Shown: positions 35,783 to 46,925 of the stretch, in pieces
How the letters are laid out: every line of letters starts with the position of its first letter
How positions within the stretch are numbered: position 1 is the first letter of the stretch
From: Paramecium pentaurelia
Lineage: Eukaryota; Ciliophora; Oligohymenophorea; Peniculida; Parameciidae
Length of the DNA: 64,000 bases
Direction: 5' to 3'
NCBI GenBank assembly: GCA_905183005.1
Contig: CAJJDO010000021.1
Span: 442,773-506,772 of the forward strand
Program-made: the position numbers and the translations under genes
Notes under the pieces: model-generated
Seen by the model: only the letters and a program-made list of their open reading frames with translations
The model's database searches: none
What the model was told of the DNA's origin: nothing

Positions 35783-37954
35783 TCACAGGTGAAGCTAGTT
35801 TTCTTGGCCATTAAGTTGAAGGAAATTCATTTATTTGTTACCCTCGAAACTTATCTAAACCTAAGCTCAAATACCACATCAAAACAAAAAGAAAATAAAA
35901 TTCAAAATCCCTTAAAGGTGCTTTCCATTAATTAATTTAACTATATGAAATTAATAAATTTACATTTTAGCTCTTGATAACCTTCCAGTACTTTTGGAGA
36001 GACTTAAATTTCTTATAGGTACAACCTTTATTGTAGATATAGGAATATTAAATTATTCTCCTAAATATTGTACAATTCTATCATTTTTTATATTCTTCTA
36101 TTGTTAATATTGCATTAATTAGATAATGATTTATTAAATCCATTTCTATATATTTTCATTTTATTTTATCTGAAACTCTTCCTCTTTGCTATCTTTGATA
36201 TAGACATCACAGAAATTCTTAACTTCGAAATATGCAGGAATTTGGTAGGGCTAATTTTATTAAAATTTTAATAGATCACAAAAAAATGAATTTTGATCCT
36301 AAGAATATATAAATGTTAGTAAATGCATTATTCCTTAATATTCTGGATCACTTAAATAACTTAGATTACTAATGCATTTAAAAATTCCAATTAATAATTT
36401 AGTATAAAATGGATAATGAACTCTTAATAGATTTTTCATTTGATTTCTATATTGATCTATTTCTCTAAAATGAAAATTTATTTCATATTCTTGAGCATTA
36501 AATTTTGATTCAAAACATTATAATAAATTTGAAGGTTTATATTCTTTAAACAATATTGCTTAAGGACATTATCCAAATTTATTTTTGCATAATTGATAAA
36601 TAGGTTATAACTCACTTAAGATAAATCGAGCAATAGGATTATTACTTTTGTATTAGAAATTTTATTATTTTTAAAGTTAATTTAATATTGTATTTTAAGA
36701 TATTAAACAAGACAATAATGCTTAATCAAATATCAATACCTAATTATATATAGAAATCTCATAGACTGCAAATTACTATCTCAAAAATAAGACATAGGTT
36801 GATAAATGGGAAAGTAATGAAATTTAATTGCATTATCTATCATTATGATAAAATTTGAATGAATTCTCTAAAAATTTATATAATCCTTATTAATATGTAA
36901 TTTATTATTTTTGTCTACCACATTCAAAAAAGAACCCTCTATTTTAATAAAAGATTTAACTTTATTTGCTAAGAATATCAGTACTCTTAATAAAATGTTT
37001 AAATTATGAATATGTAGCTTCTAAATCTTATCCATACCTATTATTAAAAAATATTGTTAAATATATTAACATCATTTAAGTATCTAATACAACACTACTT
37101 GGTTTGATTTTATAAAATAACTTTTATTATTCATTTGTTAGATTTAAATCAAGTAATTTCTATACATATAAATTTTCATACATAGAATATTCTTATAATA
37201 AAATTATCATTTATTGAAATGTGAATATAGTAATTTGTTTATTTTAATTATTTTATATTGTGTTGCCAGGTTTTATCTACATAACCATATATTCAATAAT
37301 TCTTCTTATTAATATTAAATAAGGATTAAATGTTAATTATTTTAATAAAAAGTCTTTTGTGTTAAATTTCTTTTTGCATTTGCTAAATGCACAATCAAGG
37401 ATTTTTTAACTATTTTCAGTTGCATTTAAAGCACTTTCTTTAAAATTTACTGCTCCATTTAGTAAATAAATCCAAAACATCATTTTAGCACTAACACAGA
37501 ATTTTAGTTGGTTTTTTTCAATTAAAATGTTGTCTTAAAAAATTTCTTGGAAAGTTTAAAATTATGAATTCATATTAATAATAGAGGGATCCTTCAAAAA
37601 TAATTACAAATGAGCTGGTAATATATCAATTTAAACTGGATTAAAAGGATATTCAGAAGGTAATGATTGATAAAATGATTATTCATTTGGTGAGAGGACA
37701 TTAAGAATTTTAATAAAAAATAGGGTATCCTCTATAGATCCAAATCTCATTTAAGTTGTTCTAAAACTACTATTTAATATCCCATCTTATTTGAAAATTA
37801 GTTCATATACTAAATGTTAAAATTTAAGGAACTCTTAACCATATGAATATTCTTTTTATTTTATGAGTTCAAAACTGAGATTTTAGATCCAATTTAAAAA
37901 CTCATTTCCATTAGCTTTTTGAGCATATTTTAAATCGTCTTCAAATTTATTCAT
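35783..37954 (-). CDS. large hypothetical protein, about 690 aa
   Basis: Starts MNKFEDDLKYAQKANGNEFL at 37954. Reads through with Gln codons and small introns as a helical, globular-looking protein: NLSFELIKQKEYSYGQEFLK, RFGSIEDTLFFIKILNVLSP, CVSAKMMFWIYLLNGAVNFK, a possible Cys pair DCAFSKCKKKF, and near the end QYLGEQFNIPISTIKVVPIR. No domain recognised. The C-terminus depends on splicing. A perfect-looking 23-nt intron (about 35951-35973) leads to INQWKAPLRDFEFYFLFVLM, and a second possible 25-nt intron gives TGA at 35783-35785. Without the second, TGA is 35721-35723; with neither, 35879-35881. Confidence 0.55.
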
Positions 37955-38248
37955 AATTTTTTTATGTAATAAATATAATTTTTTAAATTGATTCAAATTT
38001 AAAAGCCTTCATAAAATAAAATCTTATTTTATTATTAACAAATTACATAAGCGTAAAAATCTAAAGAAAATATATATATACATAAATAATTGAAATAATA
38101 AAAAAGAAAAATAATTACCCAAATTATAAGACATAGTTATAGTATTAAAGATTATTTAGAAATATGCATTAATAAATTGTATTTATGAAAAATATAATTA
38201 AATTTTGATATTAATATATAATTAATAAAAAATAATAAAAAACTTATA

Positions 38249-39812
38249 ATGAAAAGATCTAAATTATAGACTTCAGACATCTTAGATTGGTATAAAAAGA
38301 GGTAAATTTTGATTTTTAATTTAGATTTCCACAAAAAGTAAAACGAAATTATCTGTATTTACCAGAGGAAATTAAACAGTAAGAGAGAGCATAAGTTATA
38401 TTTGAGAATTTGGATAAGAAGAAAGAAAGTATTATAAATTAGAATTATAAATAGATAAATTAGCAATTGATAAATTATATGATATTTGTGTTAAAAGTGG
38501 AATGGGTATAAATAGGAATTAAGTAAGAATGCTTTTTGAAAAGATTGATGAAGATAAAAGCAGTAAAAAAGTATTATTAAAATAGAATGGATTGATTTGG
38601 ATGAGTTCTAAAAATCAGTTCTTGATTAAGATGTAGGAGAATGTAATTTTATATTGATTATTTAGAATTTACATAAGTTGCAATGAAAGTTAGAAAGAAC
38701 TTAAAAGAAGGATATTTACCAATATATTATAAGAGTCTAATATCACATTTAAGCTTTGTTTCAAATAGAGAAGAACTCATATAATAGATTAATGATTAAA
38801 ATAAAAGTAAAATAGAGAGGTTTTAGAAAATAAAAGAAATAATGAAATTACCTTATGATGACATAGAATAATAAGACAATAATTAATAAGTTAAATAAGC
38901 AAGAAGAAAGTTAAGTGAATTAAAATAGGATTATGAAGGAGTTTAAAAAATGGATGAGGAAACTTAAGAGTTTATTACATAAATGAATCAAAAATTAGAA
39001 GATACAAAGAAGATAGGGGATGATGATTCTTTGTTGTTAAAAAAGAGAATGAAAAGAAAATCTTTACCTCATAATAGTTCTATGATAAACTTACCTAAAA
39101 TAGAGAATTAAAATCATTTCAAATGGCATAAGAATTTGAGTTTGATTGATAATCAAGTTAGATAAAAAATATTTAGTGAAATATAAAGTTAGAGTAATAA
39201 AATAAATGAATTAAATTCACCAAGAAAAAAAAAGTAAAAAGATTTAATATAATTAAAAAATCAATAATCAAAATATATAAAAAAAGCAAAATAATAATTT
39301 GATATTCAATTTGATTTAATTGATGAAAATCAATAATCAATAGATTATACAGGTGGTAGAAGTTTTGAAGAAGGAATATTAAGTTTATTTTAATAATAAT
39401 AATAATAATAAGGCTATTTATGCAATTTTACTAATATTTCAACAATAAAAAATGATAAAAATGATAGAGATGAAATATTAGATTAATCTGGGGATCATCT
39501 TCCAAAATCTATTTTAAGAAAACTTTAACAATATAAAAATATTACAAGAGACTCTACTTAAATCTTATTAGACAAATCAATTCTGTCCAGTTAATAATCT
39601 AAACAATCTGGAAAATTGACTCCAATTTACTAATAAAGAATGATACACTAAACTCATACTAATACAGATTCTTTAAATTCTAATGATATGCCAACCCATC
39701 CTAAAAGAAGAACATATTCATAATAAGATATAAAATATTAAACTGTAATCTCATTAATTATTTTAATTAGCCTCATTTTAAGCAATCAGAATTCTAACTT
39801 CCATATTTATGA
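38249..39812 (+). CDS. EF-hand-like, Gln/Lys-rich protein, about 490 aa
   Basis: Starts MKRSKLQTSDILDWYKKR. Introns of 23 nt (about 38302-38324) and about 26 nt (near 38430-38455) lead to an EF-hand-like pair: INRNQVRMLFEKIDEDKSSK, then IEWIDLDEFQKSVLDQDVGE, whose loops lack several Ca2+ ligands. A coiled-coil segment follows (KQARRKLSELKQDYEGV), then a long Ser/Asn/Gln/Lys tail with a run of seven Gln written TAATAATAA near 39391-39411. A last intron of 26 nt (about 39744-39769) gives the end PHFKQSEFQLPYL and TGA at 39810-39812; unspliced, the frame would run to 39873. Confidence 0.6.
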
Positions 39813-39904
39813 ATTATTTTATGATATTGATTCATTTAATTAATTTTTGATTGTTGAATCGTTTAACCAGTGAATATATTTTTTAGTAATTTAATATAAT
39901 ATTT

Positions 39905-40870
39905 ATGGGTCTCTAATGTACTAAATGCTAAATAAACAATGAAAATGAATTAATTCTTGCCAATGTAGTTCCAGAGTAAAAACATAACATGTAATTAGAA
40001 GATCTTGAGGATAGTTTTGAAAGTGATCCAAGTATAATAAAATCAGTATAAAATTATTTATAGATTATCCACCTTCAACTGCAATAAATAAAACTATGGA
40101 AGAAAAAAGCTCATAATTTTCAAAATTATAAAAAGAAAGCTAACATACAATACCATCAGAATATAATAAATTAGAAGAATTATAAATGGATGACGATTCC
40201 AAATTTTTCGGATAAACTAAAGATGGTTAAGCTAATGGAAATGGAAAACTATGGTTAAAAAATGGGGATTATTATGAAGGGGATTTCTTAAATAATTTAA
40301 TGCATGGTAAAGGAATCTATAACTATAAAAATGGGCCTATTTATGAAGGTTAATTTTTATTTAACAAACCTGATGGATTCGGTGTTGAATCTTGGCCAGA
40401 TGGTTCTGTATATGAAGGATTATTTAAAGAAGGTAAAAAATGTGGTAAAGGATGTTACAAGTGGTATTAAGGGTGTGTTTATGTTGGAGAATGGAAAAAT
40501 AATAAAATTCATGGAACTGGAAGATATGATTGGCCTGATGGAAGGGTATGTTGATAGTAAATAATTCCAGTCTTACTCCGGTAGTTGGGCCTGTAATCAA
40601 ATGCATGGGAGAGGAAAGTATATTTGGTAGGATGGCAAATGCTATGACGGTGAATATTAGAATGATCGAAAATAAGGATTTGGAATATTTTATTGGCCAG
40701 ATTGCAAATAATATTAAGGATAATGGAAAGATGGAAAATAACATGGAAAAGGACTTATGATATATCCAGAAGGAAAAAAAAAAGTCGGAATTTGGTAAAA
40801 TGGTAAATTGATAAATTATACTGAAGATGATAATTTTCAAATAATTCCAGAAAATTGGTTACAATAATGA
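39905..40870 (+). CDS. MORN-repeat protein with acylated N-terminus, 302 aa
   Basis: Starts MGLQCTKCQINNENELIL, with Gly2 and Cys5 as in myristoylated/palmitoylated proteins. From about residue 95 there are about eight MORN units of roughly 23 residues, such as GNGKLWLKNGDYYEGDFLNN, HGKGIYNYKNGPIYEGQFLF, HGTGRYDWPDGR, HGRGKYIWQDGKCYDGEYQN and HGKGLMIYPEGKKKVGIWQN. A 32-nt intron (about 40033-40064) and a 25-nt intron (about 40546-40570, ending CAG) restore the frame and give an integral codon count. MORN proteins with lipid anchors commonly tether cortical or ciliary membrane structures. The partner is unknown. Confidence 0.88.
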
Positions 40871-41023
40871 TAATAATAACTTTTCTTTAAATATTTATTT
40901 ATATAAATTTATAATTAATTGAAACATAATGTTGATATATTTTTATAAGATTTGAGATAGTATTTGATCTTCTACTTAAATTAAGGAGCATAAAGTATTA
41001 TAAATTGATATATGTTTAATAAA

Positions 41024-43181
41024 TCATTAGTTAGGCATTTATACACCAAATTAAGGCAAATTTTATGAAATACTAGTTGATATAGGTTATTGATAATTAA
41101 TTTGAACATTTTATGGTACTTCCGAAGAAACACGATGTTAAATAACAACTCCTTTTCTAGCTTCAATTATTTTGCTTTCATATTTTGATTTTAACCATTT
41201 TAAATATTTTCTAACTTCTTCTTAATATTAATAATTGGAAGCTTGGCCCTATTCTACCTCTTATTCTAGTTAATCTATATCAAATCTTAATTAATCAGAA
41301 ATTCTTCTTTCTTTAATAATTTCATTTTCTAATTTGTTAGCTCTATCTTCCCAAATACCAATGATTCTTTGTAATTCCCTATTTTCAATATTCAACATTT
41401 CTAATTCTGCATCATCTCTCACATATCTCTCCACATATCTATCAACAGGAACTTCCACTATTCTTTCCACAGGAACTTCCACTATTCTTTCAACAGGCAC
41501 TTCAACAATCTTTTCTACAGGCACTTCAACTATTTTTTCATAAGGAACTTCAACTCTTTTTTCTACTGGAACTTCCACATATCTATCTATAGGTCTATCA
41601 ATATATCTGTCCATATATCTATCAACATATCTATCTCTAGGAACTTCCACTATTCTTTCATATGGAACCTCCACAATTCTTTCATATGGTACTTCAACAA
41701 CTCTCTCATAAGGATATGGAACTTCATATGGCACAGGTACTTCTACAACTCTGTCAACAGGAACTTCAACTATTCTATCAACAGGAACTTCAACTCTCTT
41801 TTCCACTACTCTATCAACAGGGACTTCAATATAAACAGGAACTTCTTTAATAACCTCATAGGGCACCTCCCTAACTACTTCTTTTATCACTTCATATGGC
41901 ACTTCCTTAATCACTTCTTTTATAACTTCATAAGGAACTTCCTTAATCACTTCATAAGGAACATCTCTATAATAAGGAACTTCATAAGGAACTTCTATTC
42001 TTTAAACTACAGGCACTTCAACTGTTTGCACTTTTGGAACTTCAATATACTAAGGAACTTGTTGATACACATATTCAATTTTTGGTATTTCAACAATCTT
42101 TTCCACAATTTTAGGTTCAGAAGGCACTTCTTTGATGACTTCTTTAATTATTTCAGTTGGTTTCACTTCTTATACTTGATGAGGTTGATTAACATGCACT
42201 GTTTTTATTACCTCTACTGGTTTCTCTACTATCTTTTCAACAACTCTTTCTTAAATTTCAATTTGCTTCTTCTTCTTTTTCTTTCTCAATCTTTCTACTT
42301 CATCTTCTAATTATTTAACATAACCATTTTATCTTTCTAATTATACTGTTAAGTCGAATACTCTTAAAATATTATTAAAAAAATTACTTTTTATCAGCCA
42401 CTTTTAGTAATGATTCTAATTCCCCTATTCTATCAAACATTTCTTGGTTTTCTCTCTCTAACTGTTGTTTTATTATTAAGGCTTCATCCCTTTATCGACC
42501 TACTTCGTAAAGTTCCTTTTCAAGTGATTTAATCTTTTTGCACATCTTCTTCAGACATTTTTTATTATCTTCTATATATAATTCTATCTCTGAGTTGCTT
42601 TACTGTTTGGGTTATTGTTCCATCTACCTTATTATTCTCTCCATTTCTTAAATTTCTCTTTTTATTGTATCAATTTCAGGGTCTTAAATATGCTATTATG
42701 GTCTTTATCTTTTTGGAGTCTCAGCTATAGTGGAAACTATTATTTCTTCTTTGCTTTCTTTTAATTTCTTATTCTTTTTTTTCAATTTCTTTATCTCTTT
42801 TTCTAAATGACTCTAGTCATTCCCTCCCTAAACTACATAAGCTTAAGGGGCACAAATAGGTTATTGTTAACAATTAAATTATGGTTAACAGACAGATGAA
42901 TACATGGGTTAACACATAGGTTAACATGGCTAACAGAAACTTGGGGCACAGGAATGTCCTGGACTTCTTGTTACTGTAGCCACTGATTCATTTAACTGAT
43001 CTGAAACTCTTGAAGATGTTAGTTTTTGTGCTTAATTATTAAAAGATGTTCTCAACTCTTGAATAGCTGATGTTACTTTTGATATTTTGCTTGATCCTGA
43101 ACTTGTTGTATTAGTATTAACAGGCTGTAAGACTTTATGGCCTTCATTGAATCGCACAGATTTTGAAGACTAATTATTCAT
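41024..43181 (-). CDS. alveolin/IMC-type cortical protein, 710 aa
   Basis: Starts MNNQSSKSVRFNEGHKVLQP. The N-terminal third has a Cys/Pro/Gln-rich patch (CQPCQPMCQPMYSSVCQPQ) and coiled coils (KEIKKLKKKNKKLKESKE). One 25-nt intron lies near 42363-42387. From about residue 270 to 590 the protein is the charged Val/Pro repeat typical of alveolins, for example VPVEKIVEVPVERIVEVP, VPYEVIKEVPYEVIKEV and VPRDRYVDRYMDRYIDRP. A helical end follows (LEMLNIENRELQRIIGIWED) to TGA 41024-41026. Alveolins form the sub-membrane epiplasm or inner membrane complex network in ciliates and apicomplexans. Confidence 0.92.
41410..42060 (-). repeat. alveolin repeat array (E-K/R-I-V-E-V-P units)
   Basis: About 650 bp of imperfect 12-30 bp repeats, seen on the plus strand as ggaacttccactattctttc variants. 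On the coding strand they give VPVxRIVE, VPYERIVE and VPYEVIKE units. GC content is visibly higher than in neighbouring genes. Confidence 0.85.
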
Positions 43182-43744
43182 TATTTTAATTATTAACTGA
43201 CACAGAATTTTTATATTCATAGTTTTTTTAAATTTATATATACAATATTAAATACTATAATTTTTTGCATTTAACTTATTAAACTTTTGTAAGCTTATTT
43301 TTAAGAGATAGGTTAACATATTTAACTCAATATAATTTAAATATTTTATAAATAAAAATTATCAAATTCAAAAATTCTTCTATCTATTATTAAATATTAT
43401 TTAAAAAGCAAATTTATAATAAGAATTTCATAGAATTTTTTTTAATTAGAGAATAGATGTATATTTTTAAGAGATATTAAAATTGAATTCAAACATAAAT
43501 ATACAATAATAGATTTAAATTGAATTATCAAATGAATTAAAAAAATTATCTACTACCTAATATTTATTTATATTTTTATAATATTTAATGTTTTGAACTA
43601 TTTTAATATATATTTCAACTCTGAATATTAAATCTGTAAAACTTAAATAGACATTTTATTACATTCTTACAAAATTGAAAAATGAATCAAGATTAATACT
43701 AATTTAAAATAAAAACAAATATTTTTAATATTAAAAATATTATC
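43182..43744. other. divergent intergenic region
   Basis: AT-rich spacer between the alveolin gene (minus) and a small acylated-protein gene (plus). No coding frame recognised. The duplicated block begins inside it at 43731. Confidence 0.5.
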
Positions 43745-44157
43745 ATGGGCAACTCTTGTACATTAAAATAAGAAAGCCCAAATGAAGAAAATATCGAAAT
43801 TCAAAATGATGAATCATATTAAACTCGAACAGTGAAAATTCCAGTGTTTACAGGAAAATTAGGATTGAATTTTAAATTAGATGAAGGAATACAAAAAGTA
43901 AGACCAAATCAAGATTACGAATCAGTTTAGGATATCTCAACATAAAGAAATTTGCAAGACTCTAATGCTCTACAGGTTTATATAATAAATTAGATAGCTT
44001 TTTATTATAGTACATATAAAATGAAGATTCATGTAAAAGTTATTTGAAATAAAAACACACTGGAGATTTTCTATAAGAAATATGTTCAAATGAGGTAGTT
44101 TCATAAAAAGTATTGATTAAAAATAAAGAAGTTGAATACGAAGATTATTATGATTGA
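43745..44157 (+). CDS. small acylated hypothetical protein, 125 aa (copy 1)
   Basis: Starts MGNSCTLKQESPNEENIEIQ, with Gly2 and Cys5 suggesting N-myristoylation plus palmitoylation. A 35-nt intron (about 43976-44010) joins RNLQDSNALQ to YIQNEDSCKSYLKQKHTGDF. The protein is hydrophilic and ends KEVEYEDYYD at TGA 44155-44157. No domain recognised. It is duplicated at 44894-45306 by the scaffold join; only one locus is likely real. Confidence 0.65.
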
Positions 44158-44540
44158 ATAAGGGAAAACGATTGGGATTAATTTAAATTTTAAACAATAC
44201 TTATAATGAAATTGGTTGATAGTCATCAATCATCTAAATAAAATAAATGAAATAGTTGATGAAAAGTAAAATATTGCAAAAATTTATAATTTTTGATACT
44301 TATGATAGAATATCACAATCCTCTCATTGCTTCTTTTCTTCACCCTAAGTTGGAATCACTGTAACCCTTTTAATCACCTCTCAAATAAGATTTGAAGTAA
44401 AAATTAGTATTGTGTTAAAAAGCATTTCTGACTGAATATATAAGATCTGGATTGTTTATTTAGATTATTCAAAGTAAAATACATCATTAATACTCTTTTT
44501 GTTATTATAATTATCTCTTTCAAGAGTTATAGAATGGTTT
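44158..44540. other. convergent 3-prime region (copy 1)
   Basis: AT-rich sequence between the stop of the acylated-protein gene and the stop of the minus-strand gene ending at 44541. The same sequence recurs at 45307-45689. No coding frame supported. Confidence 0.4.
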
Positions 44541-44878
44541 TCAATCACAATTCCTTTGTAAATGATTTTTAAAGATTTTTAATCTGCTTTTTGGAAGCCT
44601 GATAGTCAAATCCTTTATCATTTTATTGACCTTTTATCTTTGACTTAGCCAGACTGAGTTTGGATAATTACAGTAAAAGATATGTCTATAATTGAATAGG
44701 ATTAATTTCGTTTGATTAATAAATATAAGTAAATTCCTAACTCTTCCTGGATTTATAGCATATAATTTATGTAATAAGTTAAAAAACAAATTTGAATCTA
44801 TTTTCAACACTTTTTCAGTTTTTTATAAGCACTATATCTAAAAAATTGATAATCAAGAAGTTCATTACCATTTCATAA
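44541..44878 (-). pseudogene. C-terminal fragment of the minus-strand gene at 45690-46550, cut by the assembly join
   Basis: Identical to 45690-46027. It contains the end of that gene (FNLLHKLYAINPGRVRNLLI to TIRLPKSRLKIFKNHLQRNC) but has no 5-prime part because the sequence stops at the N at 44879. It is not a biological pseudogene but an assembly duplicate. Confidence 0.8.
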
Positions 44879-44879
44879 N
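44879..44879. other. single-N scaffold gap
   Basis: One N between two perfect 1148-bp direct copies; marks an unmerged contig overlap. Confidence 0.9.
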
Positions 44880-46027
44880 TTAAAAATATTATCATGGGCA
44901 ACTCTTGTACATTAAAATAAGAAAGCCCAAATGAAGAAAATATCGAAATTCAAAATGATGAATCATATTAAACTCGAACAGTGAAAATTCCAGTGTTTAC
45001 AGGAAAATTAGGATTGAATTTTAAATTAGATGAAGGAATACAAAAAGTAAGACCAAATCAAGATTACGAATCAGTTTAGGATATCTCAACATAAAGAAAT
45101 TTGCAAGACTCTAATGCTCTACAGGTTTATATAATAAATTAGATAGCTTTTTATTATAGTACATATAAAATGAAGATTCATGTAAAAGTTATTTGAAATA
45201 AAAACACACTGGAGATTTTCTATAAGAAATATGTTCAAATGAGGTAGTTTCATAAAAAGTATTGATTAAAAATAAAGAAGTTGAATACGAAGATTATTAT
45301 GATTGAATAAGGGAAAACGATTGGGATTAATTTAAATTTTAAACAATACTTATAATGAAATTGGTTGATAGTCATCAATCATCTAAATAAAATAAATGAA
45401 ATAGTTGATGAAAAGTAAAATATTGCAAAAATTTATAATTTTTGATACTTATGATAGAATATCACAATCCTCTCATTGCTTCTTTTCTTCACCCTAAGTT
45501 GGAATCACTGTAACCCTTTTAATCACCTCTCAAATAAGATTTGAAGTAAAAATTAGTATTGTGTTAAAAAGCATTTCTGACTGAATATATAAGATCTGGA
45601 TTGTTTATTTAGATTATTCAAAGTAAAATACATCATTAATACTCTTTTTGTTATTATAATTATCTCTTTCAAGAGTTATAGAATGGTTTTCAATCACAAT
45701 TCCTTTGTAAATGATTTTTAAAGATTTTTAATCTGCTTTTTGGAAGCCTGATAGTCAAATCCTTTATCATTTTATTGACCTTTTATCTTTGACTTAGCCA
45801 GACTGAGTTTGGATAATTACAGTAAAAGATATGTCTATAATTGAATAGGATTAATTTCGTTTGATTAATAAATATAAGTAAATTCCTAACTCTTCCTGGA
45901 TTTATAGCATATAATTTATGTAATAAGTTAAAAAACAAATTTGAATCTATTTTCAACACTTTTTCAGTTTTTTATAAGCACTATATCTAAAAAATTGATA
46001 ATCAAGAAGTTCATTACCATTTCATAA
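44880..46027. repeat. second copy of the perfect 1148-bp direct duplication
   Basis: Identical to 43731-44878. The sequence continues into unique DNA at 46028 (tgataaacgag), which is the genuine continuation of the minus-strand gene. Confidence 0.9.
44894..45306 (+). CDS. small acylated hypothetical protein, 125 aa (copy 2)
   Basis: Identical to the gene at 43745-44157, including the 35-nt intron (about 45125-45159). Treat as the same gene; see the duplicated block. Confidence 0.6.
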
Positions 46028-46550
46028 TGATAAACGAGTTTTCCATCCACCAAGTAATAGTTGCAAGAATAATTTACCTCTTTTATTATGCACAGTCTTT
46101 GTAAATTCTAGCCTAAAGGATAGTAATCATTTTAAATAAATAATGATCCTAAATAAGAAATAGATCTTTAATTTACTAGAGTTGCTAAGAAAAGAGTCTA
46201 TCAGTACATCATATCACAAGAGTTAATTTTATTCCTACTCTACTTTCTCTAAATATTTCTATTAATAATTAAACAACTTCAAATAAGAATTTGATTATAT
46301 TTTACGCATAACTATTACTTCTTTTGTTAGCGCTATTTCTTAACGATTAATCTTTTAGATACCCATATCATGTATTCAATTCTACTCACCAAACCAACTT
46401 TTATTGACTCTTTTGGCTATCTCTTTATATAGATTAACAACTAATTTAATGTTTTATATAATCATATCTTAAGAAACTTAGAATCCTATTTAACAATTTA
46501 ATTTTAGCCTCTAATTCTAATGGCAGATTTTACCAATTGAATTTAGACAT
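45690..46550 (-). CDS. hypothetical protein of unresolved exon structure
   Basis: Likely start MSKFNWQNLPLELEAKIKLL at 46550, which resembles an F-box-like N-terminus (LP.E...I). Later exons read NLYKEIAKRVNKSWFGE, YLGSLFIQNDYYPLGQNLQR, CNYYLVDGKLVYHYEM, then after a 32-nt intron VLKIDSNLFFNLLHKLYAIN, RNLLIFINQTKLILFNYRHI and LTIRLPKSRLKIFKNHLQRN before TGA 45690-45692. The frame must change two or three times around 46180-46440 and those introns were not fixed. A substrate-adaptor role is only a suggestion. Confidence 0.45.
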
Positions 46551-46925
46551 TTTATAAATTAGAAAGAGTTTTATCTACGAAAATTTAGTAGCTATATGAA
46601 AATAAAACCTTTAGTTTAATGTATTATTAAATTGTTAAATAAAAAGATAATTAGGGTGATTCTGTAACAATGAATACATGACTGATATTATAATTCTGTT
46701 CTTACATTCTAATTCAGGTGTTACTTTTGAAAAAAATCTTGTTCTTTTTGAATTAGATTTAATTTTTATTGTTAAAATAAGGCTTCTTAAGATGTATATT
46801 ATTTCTCCAATTTCCTTAATTAATTAATTAGTTTTGTTGTTTTTTAATTCCTAAATACTAACTAATACTGGATACTATTTTAAAAAATAATATTTAAATT
46901 TATTATTATAAAATAATTGTTCAGA
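46551..46925. other. intergenic spacer
   Basis: AT-rich, between the end of the LAMMER kinase gene and the start of the next minus-strand gene. Nothing recognised. Confidence 0.4.

Larger units (their letters stand above)
43731..44878. repeat. first copy of a perfect 1148-bp direct duplication
   Basis: The segment from TTAAAAATATTATCATGGGC to the final CATTTCATAA is repeated without a visible difference at 44880-46027 (offset 1149). The copies are separated by a single N. This is best explained as two overlapping contigs joined without merging. Confidence 0.9.

Noticed and set aside
35755..36117. Plus-strand open frame starting MYVRIDTIKRF
   Set aside because: Antisense to the minus-strand gene ending near 35783, whose intron and codon pattern are better.
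40424..40840. Minus-strand open frame of 138 codons
   Set aside because: Shadow of the MORN-repeat gene; Phe/Ile-rich composition is the antisense of Gly/Lys/Trp codons.
41334..41850. Plus-strand open frames with STGTST and LQQELQL repeats
   Set aside because: Antisense shadows of the alveolin repeat array; the minus frame gives the known VPVEKIVE pattern.
41410..42060. CRISPR-like array
   Set aside because: The repeats are in-frame coding units of variable length with no unique spacers.
43731..46027. Genuine segmental duplication creating tandem paralogues
   Set aside because: Identity without differences in noncoding DNA, with borders exactly at a single N, fits an unmerged contig overlap better.
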